Both the position numbers and the translations under genes were made by a program. A DNA stretch of 64,000 nt from NCBI GenBank assembly GCA_051294375.1, contig CM119266.1:12632979-12696978 (forward strand), in the 5' to 3' direction. This document shows positions 40,963-52,600 of the stretch, piece after piece (position 1 is the first letter of the stretch; every line of letters begins with the position of its first letter). The DNA comes from Paraspadella gotoi (Eukaryota; Chaetognatha). The notes beneath the pieces are model-generated. The model did not search any database. It was not told where the DNA came from and saw nothing but the letters and a program-made list of their open reading frames with translations.

Positions 40963-41345
40963 TCTCANNNNNNNNNNNNNNNNNNNNNNNNNGACAATGA
41001 GAGAAAGAGAGAATAAAAGGCGGAGAAAATGAATGGAGTTCATTTCACTGGAAAAGACGCGGAGTCTTTCTCGGCTTCAATGAGCAAAGTGGACTGGGGA
41101 TCAGAGAGGCAGGAAGAGCCCCACAATGGCTTCGGACAAGTAATAAGTCCACAGTGGTTTAGCGGAAAGTTAAGTTATTTGTCAACGGGTGTTCAATAGA
41201 TTGCTCTGCGCACACTGAGCTAATATAAGAATGTTCTAAAAGAAATGCCAAGAAAGAATAATCCTTAATGAAAAGAGCGAAATATTTGAAAGCCATTCGA
41301 TGGTTGAGGTTTGGTACGTGGCTTTCTTTTCTAAATAATGTTAAT
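40506..41345. repeat. Foldback (inverted duplication) around a gap
   Basis: The left arm, about 40510-40967, is the reverse complement of about 40993-41345. The plus-strand read MNSIHFLRLLFSLSLIV at 40818 reappears on the minus strand ending at 41043. The 25-N gap at 40968-40992 is at the axis. In copies 1 and 2 of block C only the right-arm orientation exists. Confidence 0.85.
40968..40992. other. Assembly gap, 25 N
   Basis: This lies at the axis of the foldback, between a CT run on the left and gacaatgagag on the right. Confidence 0.95.
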
Positions 41346-42619
41346 AGTAGCCGAGTCGTGACTGCGGAAAATGGGTTTCGTAAAAGAGTAGGAGGGAAAA
41401 AAGGAAAAAGGAAAAGAAAAACGGGGAATTAAGAAGAAATAGAAGGGTCGTAAAATGAGGGTGGCTGTGTGGTTGTGAGGAAGCGAGGGTAGCAGGGTCG
41501 GGCAGCGAAGGAAACAATTGGGTGAGGAAGGAAAGAGAGAGAGAAGAGAGGGTAAGTTAGCAAAGAAAGAATAGATAGAAAAAGAAAAGACAAAATAAAA
41601 AAAACTAGCTTATGCTCCAATAGAAAAGAGAAAAAGAAAACTAGAGAATGAAGCAGTAGAGACAAAGAGAGTCTAAGGAAACAAAGAAAGAACAGTCGAG
41701 GGTAAGGCAGCGAAAGAGGAACGGAGGGGAGGAGTCGGATTTATAGCCCGAGAATCGCATCGGGAATTGCCTTTTTTATTTCGCCATAAAAAGGGTGAAC
41801 CGGCGGCCCCCGAAAAATGGCCCCCCTAAGCGTCGGTACAGGGATCATTACTTAAAGATAGCTAAAGAGGCATAAAAGTATTGAGCACATTCGCCGAGAT
41901 AGAGATGAGAGAGAGAGATGAGACAGAGACAGATAAGAGACAAGTATGACCGATAATGATACTGATGACAGATTCTCTATTTCGCGAGATGCGAAGGATA
42001 TTGACGAGATGGAAGCTGAGACTGAGAGACTCCAGATATCCGCGAGAGAGAGAGGAGATTTTACTCAATTAATTTACCGCGCACAATGAAATGGATATGG
42101 GGCGGTGAAAGTCGATCAGACGTAGACGTATCAAGGATTGATGAAAGCAACGGGGAGCGGATTGCAGTCGGAGACGATTCCATCAAGAAAGGGATAAAAA
42201 TAACTTCATATATTCTCTTCCGGGATCCGAGGACGCGTTCGGAATCCAAGGCCTTCTCTTTTTCTTTTCTTTTTTTTTGGGGGGGGCGAGAAATTTAATA
42301 AAAATTAATTCGTCATTATTAAGTTAATTTTAAATCTTTTTCTCCGTTTTAAGTCTCACTCTGATGTTGATGTTGTTTTCCGTACGATTAAGGACGCCTT
42401 GTTTTTTCCTCTCTCTTCTGCTTCGTTCGACTTTATGTTCATTTGTTGGATTCCCATTTATCACGGTTTGGAATAGCCGCCGGTAGAGGCGCATGTATTC
42501 TTTCTGTTCTCACCGGCAATTTTTTTAATTTTTTTTTTTCGTTTGTTCGCCATTTCATCCATCACTATTTCTGTTTGTCATTCTTGTAATGAATCACGGG
42601 AAAAGCCTTTTCGTTAGAG

Positions 42620-42668
<49 letters not shown>

Positions 42669-42829
42669 ATATGATTAAAATGTAAATTGAAGAAGCGTCC
42701 TCATTGTCAATGCGGTTCTTTTCTTTCTTTCGATTTGACTCTTATTCATATAACTATATACCAATTGTAATACTTTGTGAACTAACTAACATTAAAACAA
42801 ACTGGAAGACAGTTGTGAGAACTGCAAAG

Positions 42830-42883
<54 letters not shown>

Positions 42884-42886
42884 ACT

Positions 42887-42926
<40 letters not shown>

Positions 42927-42989
42927 CCTCACAAATCACGAATTTACGACACCTTCTCGGCGGCGCTTCTTCAGACGCTCTGGAATCGC

Positions 42990-43080
42990 CCGCACGTCAT
43001 CGTCTCTCCCATTTCCTCACGACCGGCAATGACGTCATAAGCGTAAACGGAAATGACGTCATTGGCTCCGCGTCAAAAAA
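42990..43080. promoter_or_regulatory. Candidate promoter motifs: two TGACGTCA sites and a CCAAT box
   Basis: Two full CRE/ATF palindromes TGACGTCA occur about 30 bases apart, and the second is joined to ATTGGCT, an inverted CCAAT box. The first site is present in all three copies of block C (11759, 22669 and here); the second and the CCAAT box are seen only here. No start site can be fixed from sequence alone. Confidence 0.3.
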
Positions 43081-43659
43081 ATTCCATCTCCGTTTGAGAG
43101 ACTCGAGGAGGGTTCGTCCCGCTTTCTCCCTCCTCCCCCCATGGCCATCCCCTCCCCCCCTCCCCACCATCCGTCCTCCATCTCTTTCTTCTTTTTGAAA
43201 AAAAAAAAAATTGGGCGTCTTTGACATTTGACATTCATATGCCAAAGTTTTACGATGGAAATTCCACTGGGCGCGGCTTCGCCTTGTTTCCCCTTTGAAA
43301 AAGCAACAAGACGTTCGCTAAATAAACTCGAAACGGTAGCGTCTACATTCTCCCTTGTGGATGGAAAAGTACTTGATGATATCTTTCATATTCTAATTAA
43401 ATTGAAATAACGTAACAGAAATTCTGAACAAGCTATTCAACCATAAAACAATGGATGAGAAGCTTAAAAATATCATTTTTTATCACGTTCAGCTAACTAA
43501 AATTTAAATTTTAGTACGAATAAACATTCTTCGGGTGAAATAACTAGTATTAAACGAAACGAATCAGCTGACTACCTTACTTCTAGTCTTCCTCCGACAA
43601 TAAAGATCAGACGCAAACGATTCAAATACCATTTCGCGGTGAGCTCGTCATCGTTGTCG

Positions 43660-43691
<32 letters not shown>

Positions 43692-43946
43692 AACCCTAAC
43701 GCCGCCACGAGGAGACCCATTTGAAATAATTGATTACTCCCGCGCTCCTGTTCGCTATTATGGGCCTTAAAAATTCATCGCCTCTTTCTTCGAATAAAAT
43801 TTTATTGAGTCGGATAATGAATGTCAAAAGTTTGTGCCGTTAGCATTGGCGGGGTTCCTCGTTCTCATGCTTCTTTACAACCCTTCAACACTCAACACCC
43901 CTTTTCGATTTAGTTCGCCTCCACCCTCAAACTAATAGTTTCTTCA

Positions 43947-44061
<115 letters not shown>

Positions 44062-45193
44062 CATTAATCCCGGGATGGTTCCCTCTCACCTTTTCAGTTC
44101 TCGCTTCGCCAAATATTCCACCTTTTAAAATTTCTAATTCCCCTTTTCTCCAGCCTTGGGATAATTTTTCCAATGGACAATGTCCATGTCCAGGTTAGCC
44201 CTTAAAGTCGGCGCGATATGGAGGGACCGCGTGTCGGTAATAGATTTATTTATAATTTCGGGCGTTAGCTTTTCCAGAGGTTCTAATCCTGATTAACGAA
44301 TCTATTTTTAAGTGTGCCAGCTATATAACAACGAAGCTAATGTCATTCCCACATCTTTTTCTCTATGGCAACTTAAAAAGAAGGAAAAAAAATACAAGTT
44401 ATCGTGGCAATAATAAACAAACGTCTGAGTAACAACACACTCGTTAACTGCTGCAACAGCCGCTCCATCGACGCTCTTCCTGATTCGCTCAAAAACAAAT
44501 CCCGTCTTTTTCTCAGAAATGCCTTTTCCGCGCGAGAGAGAGAACCAGTCGCGCGCTCCAGCGGATTTTGCCATTTCATCGGCCGCAAGGAACAGAGGAG
44601 CAACGAATGCGAACAAACGACTGTGCTGCCATCTTTCGGGCGACGGAGAAAACCGAAACCGCGGATGGCGACTATGGGCTCTCTTTCGATTGGACATATG
44701 AGCAGCGGAAAAAAAATTGCAGCAGTTGCGCGAGAGAAAGCTTAATGTAAACACAGACGAGAGCGAAAGGATGAGCCCCTTTCGCTTATCTCGCGTGGAC
44801 AAAGAATCAGTTCCTTTTTTTTCTCGCAAAACTGCTGCACGCTTGGGATATAATTCAATGGTTGGCGGGTTCTACTGGCCAATGGCCGGGCGGATTCTCC
44901 AGACAAGACGAACGAGGGTTAAAAATAAGTCCCGACGACTCTCGATTTTTTGATCCCGATTATCCCGAGATTGACTTACCTGTTTCCGAGTTAAAGGTGA
45001 GCAAGATTAGGGAAGTCGGGAAAGGAAGGAAAAATGAAGCGTTAGAATCGTTTTTTTTACGACATACTACTTATTAGGCTAGATTATATTTTAATCAACT
45101 TTAAAATTCTATGACACTTTGGATTTACGTAAGTAGTTTTAATTTGCCTTTATCCCAAAAAAGGAAGTTTTTCCACGCTATCAAATTTAAAAC

Positions 45194-45357
45194 CTGATAA
45201 TTTTGACGCTGCCCTCTCAAGATGCCGTTTTGGTGACGCTGTCCGTGAAAGCCGTTCATCTGCAGTTGCCCGTCGCCGTGATGCGCGAAGTTGCCGCGGC
45301 CTTTCTTCTGCGCCCGTCCGCCGTTGGCGCTGCTGTGCGGCGAGTGAGAACTGTGGC
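45194..45357 (-). CDS. Gene 2 exon, Gly/Arg/Gln-rich
   Basis: The acceptor follows nine T bases (ttttttttttccag) and the donor CAG|gtttta is weak. It is 164 nt, phase 1 in and 0 out. It encodes GHSSHSPHSSANGGRAQKKG, then RGNFAHHGDGQLQMNGFHGQ and RHQNGILRGQRQNYQ. If the donor is not used, the frame stops within a few codons. Confidence 0.6.
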
Positions 45358-46326
45358 CTGGAAAAAAAAATCAGATTGGATAAGAAACATATATTTTAGA
45401 CTCGCGCAAAACGTCATTTCGTTATATTAGTTTTAACTTTCACATGTAATCATAATAAAATAATAAAATCGTTTGTTTGAACTAAAATATTACATATTAC
45501 AAGAATTTCAATAAATAATAGCCACGAAATGACAGGATAACTTGTTTGAAACTTTCGTCTAAACTCTCCAACAAAAAAGCCGCAATTTAAATTTTGACCA
45601 AGACGGAAAAGACACTTACCGTTTGTGGCGAGGACGGGTTGGGCCTGCATCTGGAGGTGATTGGGGTGAGGGTAGGGCAGCATTCCCGGGTGATGCAAGA
45701 CGCCTACAGAAAAAATGTAGATAAAAATTGGATTTGCTTCCAAATATTTTTTTTTTCACAACTCAAATTTACATTCAAATTAACTCAATAAAACTAAACG
45801 ACGTCGAAAAAAGAGTTTTATTTTCATTATCGGCTCAGGAAGGGATGAAAAGGTCGCCAGCCAAGCTGCTTGCCGAAGTAGCTCTTTCGTCTTATTTAAG
45901 ATATAACAGTATATATATACCCCAAAATATTTTTACTAACGTACTTTTTGACTCTCTTGTGCGTTCTTACTAAATCTAAATCTTCCTGAATACGAGAACT
46001 CGCCTTGATTAGGAACGAATCCGTGAGCGTGAGGCGAGGGATCCATTGTACCTGCGGGAAGCGGCCCGTCCGCGGCTCCTCCCACGAAGCCGACGCCTTG
46101 AAGTGATTTGGAATTTCCTCTTTTACTTCTTTAATCGTGAAATAAGATCTTTTTGACCCTGATTCCTACCAGCATTTACAAAAAAAACCACAACAAAACG
46201 ACTAAACGAAAATGGCCGAAAGGGGGCCTTACCTTGGGGCGGCGCCACGACGGCGCTCATGTCCATAGGGACGTTGGCGCTTTGGGCGTGGAATGTGGCG
46301 GAACCCGTCGCCGGGTTGGAATGATT
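45194..46326 (-). CDS. Gene 2: best-kept part, four exons
   Basis: Four minus-strand exons (46233-46326, 46052-46096, 45620-45703, 45194-45357) have AG/GT borders and join in consistent phase (1, 1, 1, then 0) with no stop. Together with the exon at 15892-16002 the visible part is about 165 residues. It starts Pro-rich, passes through VPMDMSAVVAPPQ and a His/Pro-rich segment (GVLHHPGMLPYPHPNHLQMQ), and ends in a Gly/Arg/Gln/His-rich part (RAQKKGRGNFAHHGDGQLQ, ILRGQRQNYQ). The composition recalls disordered parts of cytoplasmic RNA-binding proteins, but no domain is visible and no family is claimed. The start, the remaining 3' exons and the stop are not established. Confidence 0.6.
45620..45703 (-). 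CDS. Gene 2 exon GVLHHPG
   Basis: The acceptor is attttttctgtag and the donor AACG|gtaagtg. It is 84 nt, phase 1 at both ends, and encodes GVLHHPGMLPYPHPNHLQMQ, then AQPVLATN. Confidence 0.62.
46052..46096 (-). CDS. Gene 2 microexon, 45 nt
   Basis: The acceptor is acttcaag and the donor GCAG|gtacaa. It encodes GVGFVGGAADGPLPA with phase 1 at both ends, so skipping it would keep the frame. A longer version reading through gtacaa is possible. Confidence 0.45.
46233..46326 (-). CDS. Gene 2 exon NHSNPATG
   Basis: The acceptor is ttttccctag and the donor CAAG|gtaagg, both strong. It is 94 nt, phase 0 in and 1 out, and encodes NHSNPATGSATFHAQSAN, then VPMDMSAVVAPPQ. Confidence 0.62.
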
Positions 46327-46743
46327 CTAGGGAAAATTAGGACAGGGCATGATAAGAATATTGAAGATAAAAGTGTTTTGCGATTTTATGTTAGTCACCT
46401 TAAGACAAACAAATGATCCAAAAAAATTGATTGGGGGCCAAGAATACAATAAATTCACATTTAATATCTTTTTTTAATTTTATGACGTCTGAAAAAAATC
46501 TTGAAAAAATTGAAAATCAACAGTAAAAACTTTTATTTTCTACTATTAAGCAGAAAAAAGTTGAAATGTGTTTCGTCTATCTGTGGTCCTGCGGTCTGTT
46601 TCTTTTTCTGTCGTACTTCTTATTTTTTTTATGCTAATCATTTAAAAGTACTATATTCAGGACAAATCCAAAAATATTTACAAAGTCTAAGATAGCAAAG
46701 CAAAACAGAACCAACTAATAAGAAGTAAAAAATAATAACTATA

Positions 46744-46795
<52 letters not shown>
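46744..46795. repeat. (GAC)n run
   Basis: A pure trinucleotide tract. In block C copies 1 and 2 (15757-15823, 26667-26734) it is interrupted twice. Confidence 0.85.
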
Positions 46796-47188
46796 ACGAA
46801 GCAAAGGCGAATTACGAGAGGAGGTAGATATCGGCTTCAAGAGACGAATACGATTGCGGCATAAGGCGGCGGCGGCGGCGGCGGCAGTGGCGGCGGCGGT
46901 GGCGGCGGCGATGGACGACATTAATTGCGTCGGTCGCTTGGCGAAAATAAATCTTGCGCTGCTTCCGGTTCGTGGAATCTTTTTTTTTCTAAGCCGCTTC
47001 TCTAAGTTGCTTCGTGAACAATCCTGGATACGTTCTTAACGGCCATGTTATAAAATGCCTTCAAATTACAACAACGGCATCAGCCACGAGTGATCATTCG
47101 CTCGTAAATGGCAAATTTCAGAGAAAGAAAAAAACAATTACAAAGAATATCTTTTTAATTTGGCAGATATCGACTTTAAACGAGACCA

Positions 47189-47190
<2 letters not shown>

Positions 47191-47282
<92 letters not shown>
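47191..47282. repeat. (CT)n microsatellite
   Basis: A pure CT tract of about 90 bases, replacing an interrupted tract in the other two copies. Confidence 0.85.
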
Positions 47283-47285
<3 letters not shown>

Positions 47286-47330
47286 TCGTAACATAAAAAC
47301 GGGGAGTGATGCCAAAACAAGGGATTCATG

Positions 47331-49505
47331 CGTCGATGTTTTCTTTAAAGATTTTTTACATCTTCGATCCTCGATCCTCGATCCTCGTTTCGCCGGGGAT
47401 TTGCGAGGATTTATCATCACCCAAATCTAGATTTATACTTTGGGTCGACCTCATCATTTTGTTCGAGGGTTAAATCACTCACGGGAAATTGGAAGAGTAT
47501 TCAACTGGATTCTCAGTTTGTTCCTTTCTTTTTTTCTTTTATTTCATTCTTTATTTGTAAATATCTCCATTTCTTTTCTTTCCTTAGTTATATAATCATT
47601 AATTTATTCAAAGAATTATAAAAACAAACTCTATTATCGCGTCTCGATCCCTGGACCTTACCTTTCTTCAATTCCCTCACCTTGGCTTTGCAAGCGACGA
47701 CGAGGATCGCCGTCCTTCTCCTCTTATCCCGAAGAAAATAAAAAACGTCTCTATCTCCTCCTCCTCTTCTCTCTCTCTGGTTCTCTCCCCAACTCCTCTC
47801 CACCCTCTCCCCTCTCCCCGCTCCTCCTCCGCCCTCTCTCCTCCCTTCTCTCCCCGCTCTCGCGCGCGCAGTCTCCGTCATTTCCGCTCTCTCTCTCTCG
47901 CGCCAAAATTCCCGCCGATTTCCCGCCCACTCGATCTCCAGCCCGCCCGACATATTTGGGTTTTGCTTATTTTGAGGTTTTGTTTGTTTATTTCCTATTT
48001 TTGTTAGTTTATCTTAGTTTTTTGTGTTTTTTGTTTGTTTTTTTTTTTTTTTTTTTTTTTTGTCCGACGCTGGATCTATGCGAAGGCGCTGATGACTTTC
48101 CGTTGTTTACTTATTCCTCAATTCGAACGATCGATCTTCGCCTGTTTTTTTTTTTTTGTTTTTCTTTCATTCTTTTTCTGTTCGTTCATGTTTTCGTTTT
48201 CTCGAGCGAGTGCGTGCGTAACCAGTTCCCGCTAATAATAGTAATGCTGCTCGGATCCTCGCCAAAACAAACCAATCGTCGAGTTAGTTGGACAGATTTA
48301 CAATCGCTCAACCAGCGACCGACGGAAAACCTACGTAATTTGAAACGACGTATCGATTATAAAATTCGATTGCGCTTCTGGTTATTTTCTTCTTTTTTTT
48401 TTACTTCGCTCCTTTCAAGTTTCATAAATGTTTTTGTTGTGTTTTTTTTTTTGTCGTTGTTTTCGGAATATCCTCGTGATCATTATTTTTACGGTTTTGT
48501 TTTTCTTTTAACCGAAACTTCAAAAGCGTTTTTCTGTCGCTGTCGTTTAAATTTTAGCATGTAGGTACAAATGGTTTTAATCATCGAACGAATAATTGAA
48601 TTTTAAAAAATATACACTTTAATGAAACTGCAACGCGAGCAAATTTGGAATATAAATGGAAAAGTTTTGACGCCAATGTTTGCGATTCGAACCAGGAAAT
48701 TCTAAAAAAAAATAAACAAAGAAAGAAAACGCTAACGAATCGAAAAATAAACGATGCCAAGTGTTTGGGGAAAAAAAAAAAGATGGAGGTGCAGGTCTCG
48801 ATTCTCGTGTCGACCATCGGACCAAGAGGGAATCAGACGAAAGAAAAAAAATTTGTCCTTGGCTCAAAAACAAAGGAAACTGTATATATATAAATGGAGA
48901 GGGAGAGGGAGGATTGGGTTGGGGAGTTAGGGAGAAGGGGAGGCAGGGGGAGGAGAGGGGGATAGAGAAAGAAAGATCGAAAGATAGAAAGAAAGAAAGA
49001 AAAAGAAAAGGTAATGTAGAAAAAAAGTAAAAGAAAGAAACAACAAAGAAACAAGAAAGAAAAAAATAGAAAGAAAGAAAAAGGATAGAAAGAAAGAAAA
49101 AAGAAAGAAAGAAAGAAGGAAAGAAAGAAAGAATGAAAGAATGAAAAAAAAACCCAAAAAGTGGAGAGACGATGCCAGGGAAACCCGACAGAGCGCAAAG
49201 AAAAAAACTAAAATTTGAATTAAAGTTTCCGAGGAAATGGTTTGGCAGATATTTACGACGTGACCGCAAAATGATTGTTTTCATTTCGACTGAATTGAAA
49301 AAAAAAATAATAATAAATAGAGGAAAAGGTTTGTCTCGAAACGAGGAAGAAAAAAAAATGTTCTACGCACGAAATGATAATAACTCTGTGGAGGAAAAGA
49401 GGAAAGGAATGCCATAAAAAAATGAAGGAACGAGGGGAAAAGAAAACAAAAGGGAGATCCATGTTCGGATTAAGATACGGAAGAAAAGACGAAATGAAAA
49501 AAGTA
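47331..49505. other. Unique block D, left part: probable 3' UTR and spacer
   Basis: This sequence occurs once. From 47960 to 48560 it is T-rich on the plus strand. From 48880 to 49160 it is a GA/GAAA-rich stretch. It lies downstream of the gene 3 terminal exon on the minus strand, so much of 48600-49505 is probably 3' UTR. No conserved open frame was found; the longer frames are Phe/Ser- or Lys-rich reads of simple sequence. Confidence 0.45.
47681..47955 (-). promoter_or_regulatory. Candidate promoter and 5' exon, E2F-type motifs
   Basis: On the minus strand the stretch is GC- and purine-rich, with CG dinucleotides. At about 47898-47930 it holds TTTTGGCGCG and two GGCGGGAAA-type sites, all of which fit E2F consensus. 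A good donor (CCAAG|gtgagg) sits at 47681 and a second (AAAG|gtaagg) at 47662. It could be the 5' end of gene 2, which lies downstream on the same strand. Any protein from it would be Arg/Glu-rich, so I favour 5' UTR. Confidence 0.35.
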
Positions 49506-49603
49506 TCATTGCGATCGCATGGACAGCATGTCAGCGATGCAGGGACCCATGTAGGTTACAGCATTCGGGTCAGTATCGGAGACGAGACGATCAAGAGACA
49601 GGC
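49506..49603 (-). CDS. Gene 3, terminal exon
   Basis: The acceptor cttctctcccag is strong. The exon enters in phase 1 and gives LSLDRLVSDTDPNAVTYMGP, then CIADMLSMRSQ and TGA at 49508-49506. The other two frames hit stops early. No similarity to a known family is recognised. An exon between here and 52242 must supply phase 1. Confidence 0.5.
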
Positions 49604-52600
49604 CTGGGAGAGAAGAGGTCAGGCGAGTTCTCGATCTCAAGATAGAATCTGGTCGAGAGAGAAGGAAGGATACGTCGAAACCCAAGGGGGAAAAAAATCA
49701 GGAAATTATTATCAAAAATATATTTTTTTTTTACATAGTCCATAGAAGGAAATGAAAAAAATGCCGTGGGGGAAGGAAGTCGCATGTGAACCCCGGCGTC
49801 GTTTCCAACGCCGCCTCGGACGCCGCCACCGCCGCCGTCCTTGAATGGAATCCAAAACGCATCCATTTACGTCAAGCGTCGAAATTATTAACATCGAGAT
49901 CGAGATCAGTTTCTCCTTTCTTTTTTCCCCTTTTTTTCCCTATTCTTCCTTTTTTTTCATTTGCCCCTCCACGCCTTATCGTCACCAGGTGATCCATTTC
50001 GTTTTTCTTTCTTTTTTCTTTTTTCAATTCAAATCTTCAGACAACGAATTTTTTTTTTCTCCAATTGTATCTTTCCTCTTTTGTTCCATCTCATTCCATC
50101 TCATTCCAAGATCTTCTATATCTTTTTCGATAACTCGACTGCGTCTGTCCGTCTTTCCGGTCGACCGTCGGTCCGTCTGTCGGTCCGTCTGTCGACCGTC
50201 TGTCCGTCTTTCCGGTCGACCGTCGGTCAGGCTCCCAGTTTGTCCCGCCTGAGGCCAACGGTGGAGAAATGTCCTTTGACCTACGAACCGACGAGAGGCA
50301 AGGAGTTGGAGACGAGGACAAGGTCTCTTGCTTTCTTTGTCGTCGCTTTGGCCTCAAAATTCCCGGCACGAGGATTAGAAAAAAATGGACGACGACGACG
50401 ACGAAACAAAATGGACGAAGAGAGAAAACGTAAGATTTCGTCATCCAACTTTGTCTTTGAGATCAATTTATCAGGAGTTCTTTGTTTGATTTGTTCCAGA
50501 CGATTGCGATATATATATATATACATATAATTAAGATTCGTCGAATCGTCTGACTTAGCAGATCACAACAACAACAAATTGTCGCCGGATACGAAGAAGA
50601 AGACGACGTCGGACAATGAGAGTTGATAAAAGGGGGGGAGGAGAGAAGGAGAAGGGGGGGAAAGGGGGGGGAAGGAGGATTTGGAGAATTGATTGAGTGG
50701 AAGGAAAAATAGAGAAGAAAGAGGAAAAATAAAAAGGGGGTGTACATAGTGCGAAAGTGGATTGCAGATTAAGAGAAATTATTTTACAAGAACTATATTA
50801 GAATTGCAGTTTCCACTGAACGTAACCAAACCGCTTCAAGCTTAATCCGCTCAATAAGGATAGAAAGAAAAAAAAGAAAGAGAGAGAGGACGGTAGGAAA
50901 TCGTGTCAAAAAGGGAAGCGAAAAGAGGAAGAAGGTGGAAGGAGAAAAGGGAGCAGATTCAAACCAACCCACAAAGAAACGAGGGGCAAGAAAAAGCTAC
51001 GTAATAACAAACTTATGGGGGAAAAAAAACTTTGGTCCAGTCGGGGTCAAGGGTTGGAGATCCCCGTCCGATGGAAATGATTAGCAACGAATGTCGTATC
51101 TCGGGACTTGGGACAAGAGACTCGGGAATTGAGAGGCGGGACCGTCCCGACGTGTCCCGTCGAAGCAGCTTTTTCGATGAAATACGCGGGTCATCGGCCC
51201 GACGAAGATTAGGATACAAATTACGAGTCGGATTAACGTTCGTCCGTCGAAAATCTTTGGGCACAACATCCCGTCCATTTTTCTTTTCGTCCATCATTGT
51301 GTCATGTAAGAGAAAATTATTATCATTGCCGCAGTTGAATTATTACGTCTTTTGTTTGGTCGCTTTTATGTTTACAACGGGGTTTTTTTTTTTTCCACCA
51401 TTTTTATTCATTACGGTAAAAGCACCGGGTGTTTTAAATGAAAAAAAAGTTTCGTTTCTGAGAATCACTTTATTAATTATTTCACATCCTATCTTTTTGC
51501 TTCTAGTAGTTTCTACGAATATAAGAAATGAATTTGTCCCCCCCCCTTTTGAAAGGTGAACAAAAACTATTGGTTCTCCATCAAGATTTCGATAACAAAC
51601 AGCGACAGTTTAGGCGACGCAAAAAAGAGAAACACAAGGGGTCAACGACCTTCGTCGAACCCTAGCGGCGATGACGACAACGACAAAAAAAAAATGACAA
51701 ATTTGTCTCGCCAATTCGGGGCCCAAAACGACGACAACAACCAAAAAAATACCAGAACGAATCGATCATCCGTCAAACCTACGACGCTATAAATCGAAAG
51801 AGCGACGCATCTACCGACAGACCGACCGACCAAACGTTTTTATTATTGGGTTTCTTTCTCGTCGCTTCTTCGTCGAGGCGTCGGTTGTCATGACGACAGG
51901 TTTTGATTTCGAAAGGTTACTCGGGTACATTTCTTAGGTGACAATTTTGCAAAGCGAAGAAGGAAAGAGAAGAGGAAAGAACGAAAGAAAATAACAAAGA
52001 AAGAAAGAAATAAAGAAATACTAAAGAAAGAAAGAAAGAAAGAAAGGTAGAAAGAGAAAGAAAGAAAGAAATAAAGAAAGAAAAAAAAAGATAAAAAAAA
52101 GTCAAAGTCAGAAAGGAAAAAAAACTAGCTACAAAAAAAAGGACATAAAGACAGACAGACAGATCGACGCTTTTTTTTTTTTTTTGCGGCCGCCAATCGA
52201 TACGCCCTTTTTTCTCCGCCGCGCGAACCAACGGTCCTCACCTCTGGATATTGATTGTGCTGATTCACGGCGGCGGAGGCAGCAGCGGCTGCGGCGGCGG
52301 CGGCCGTGGCGGCGCTCATCGTCGCCCCCTTGTAGTTGGCCGGATGCGTGGGGAGGAAGTGGTGGAAGGGGACGTGGTGAGGGTGGTGGTTGAGGTGGTT
52401 TAGGTGGTGGGGAAGACCCACCAGACCGCCGGGCCCGCCCCTCGGGTGGTTGAGATTTATAAAATTTTTGAAATGAAGCAGCTGCTGTTGTTGTTGTTGA
52501 AACTGTTGTTGTTGTTGCTGCTGCTGCTGTTGCTGATGATGATGTTGTTGTTGTTGCTGTTCCTCCTGCTGTTGTTGTTGAATCTGACGATTGGAGTCGA

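Noticed and set aside
41955-42010. CTGATGA at 41960 as a second hammerhead
   Set aside because: No GAAA partner at the right spacing and no stem II.
44308-44829. 173-codon minus-strand frame in block C copy 3
   Set aside because: The frame differs in copies 1 and 2 and the translation lacks protein-like features.
48090-48120. CTGATGA at 48090 as a hammerhead
   Set aside because: No stem II or GAAA follows.
47956-48564. 202-codon Phe-rich plus-strand frame
   Set aside because: T-rich sequence gives long Phe reads; codon use and composition are not those of a gene.
48619-49284. 221-codon minus-strand Phe/Ser frame
   Set aside because: It reads the complement of GAAA repeats and lies where the gene 3 3' UTR is expected.
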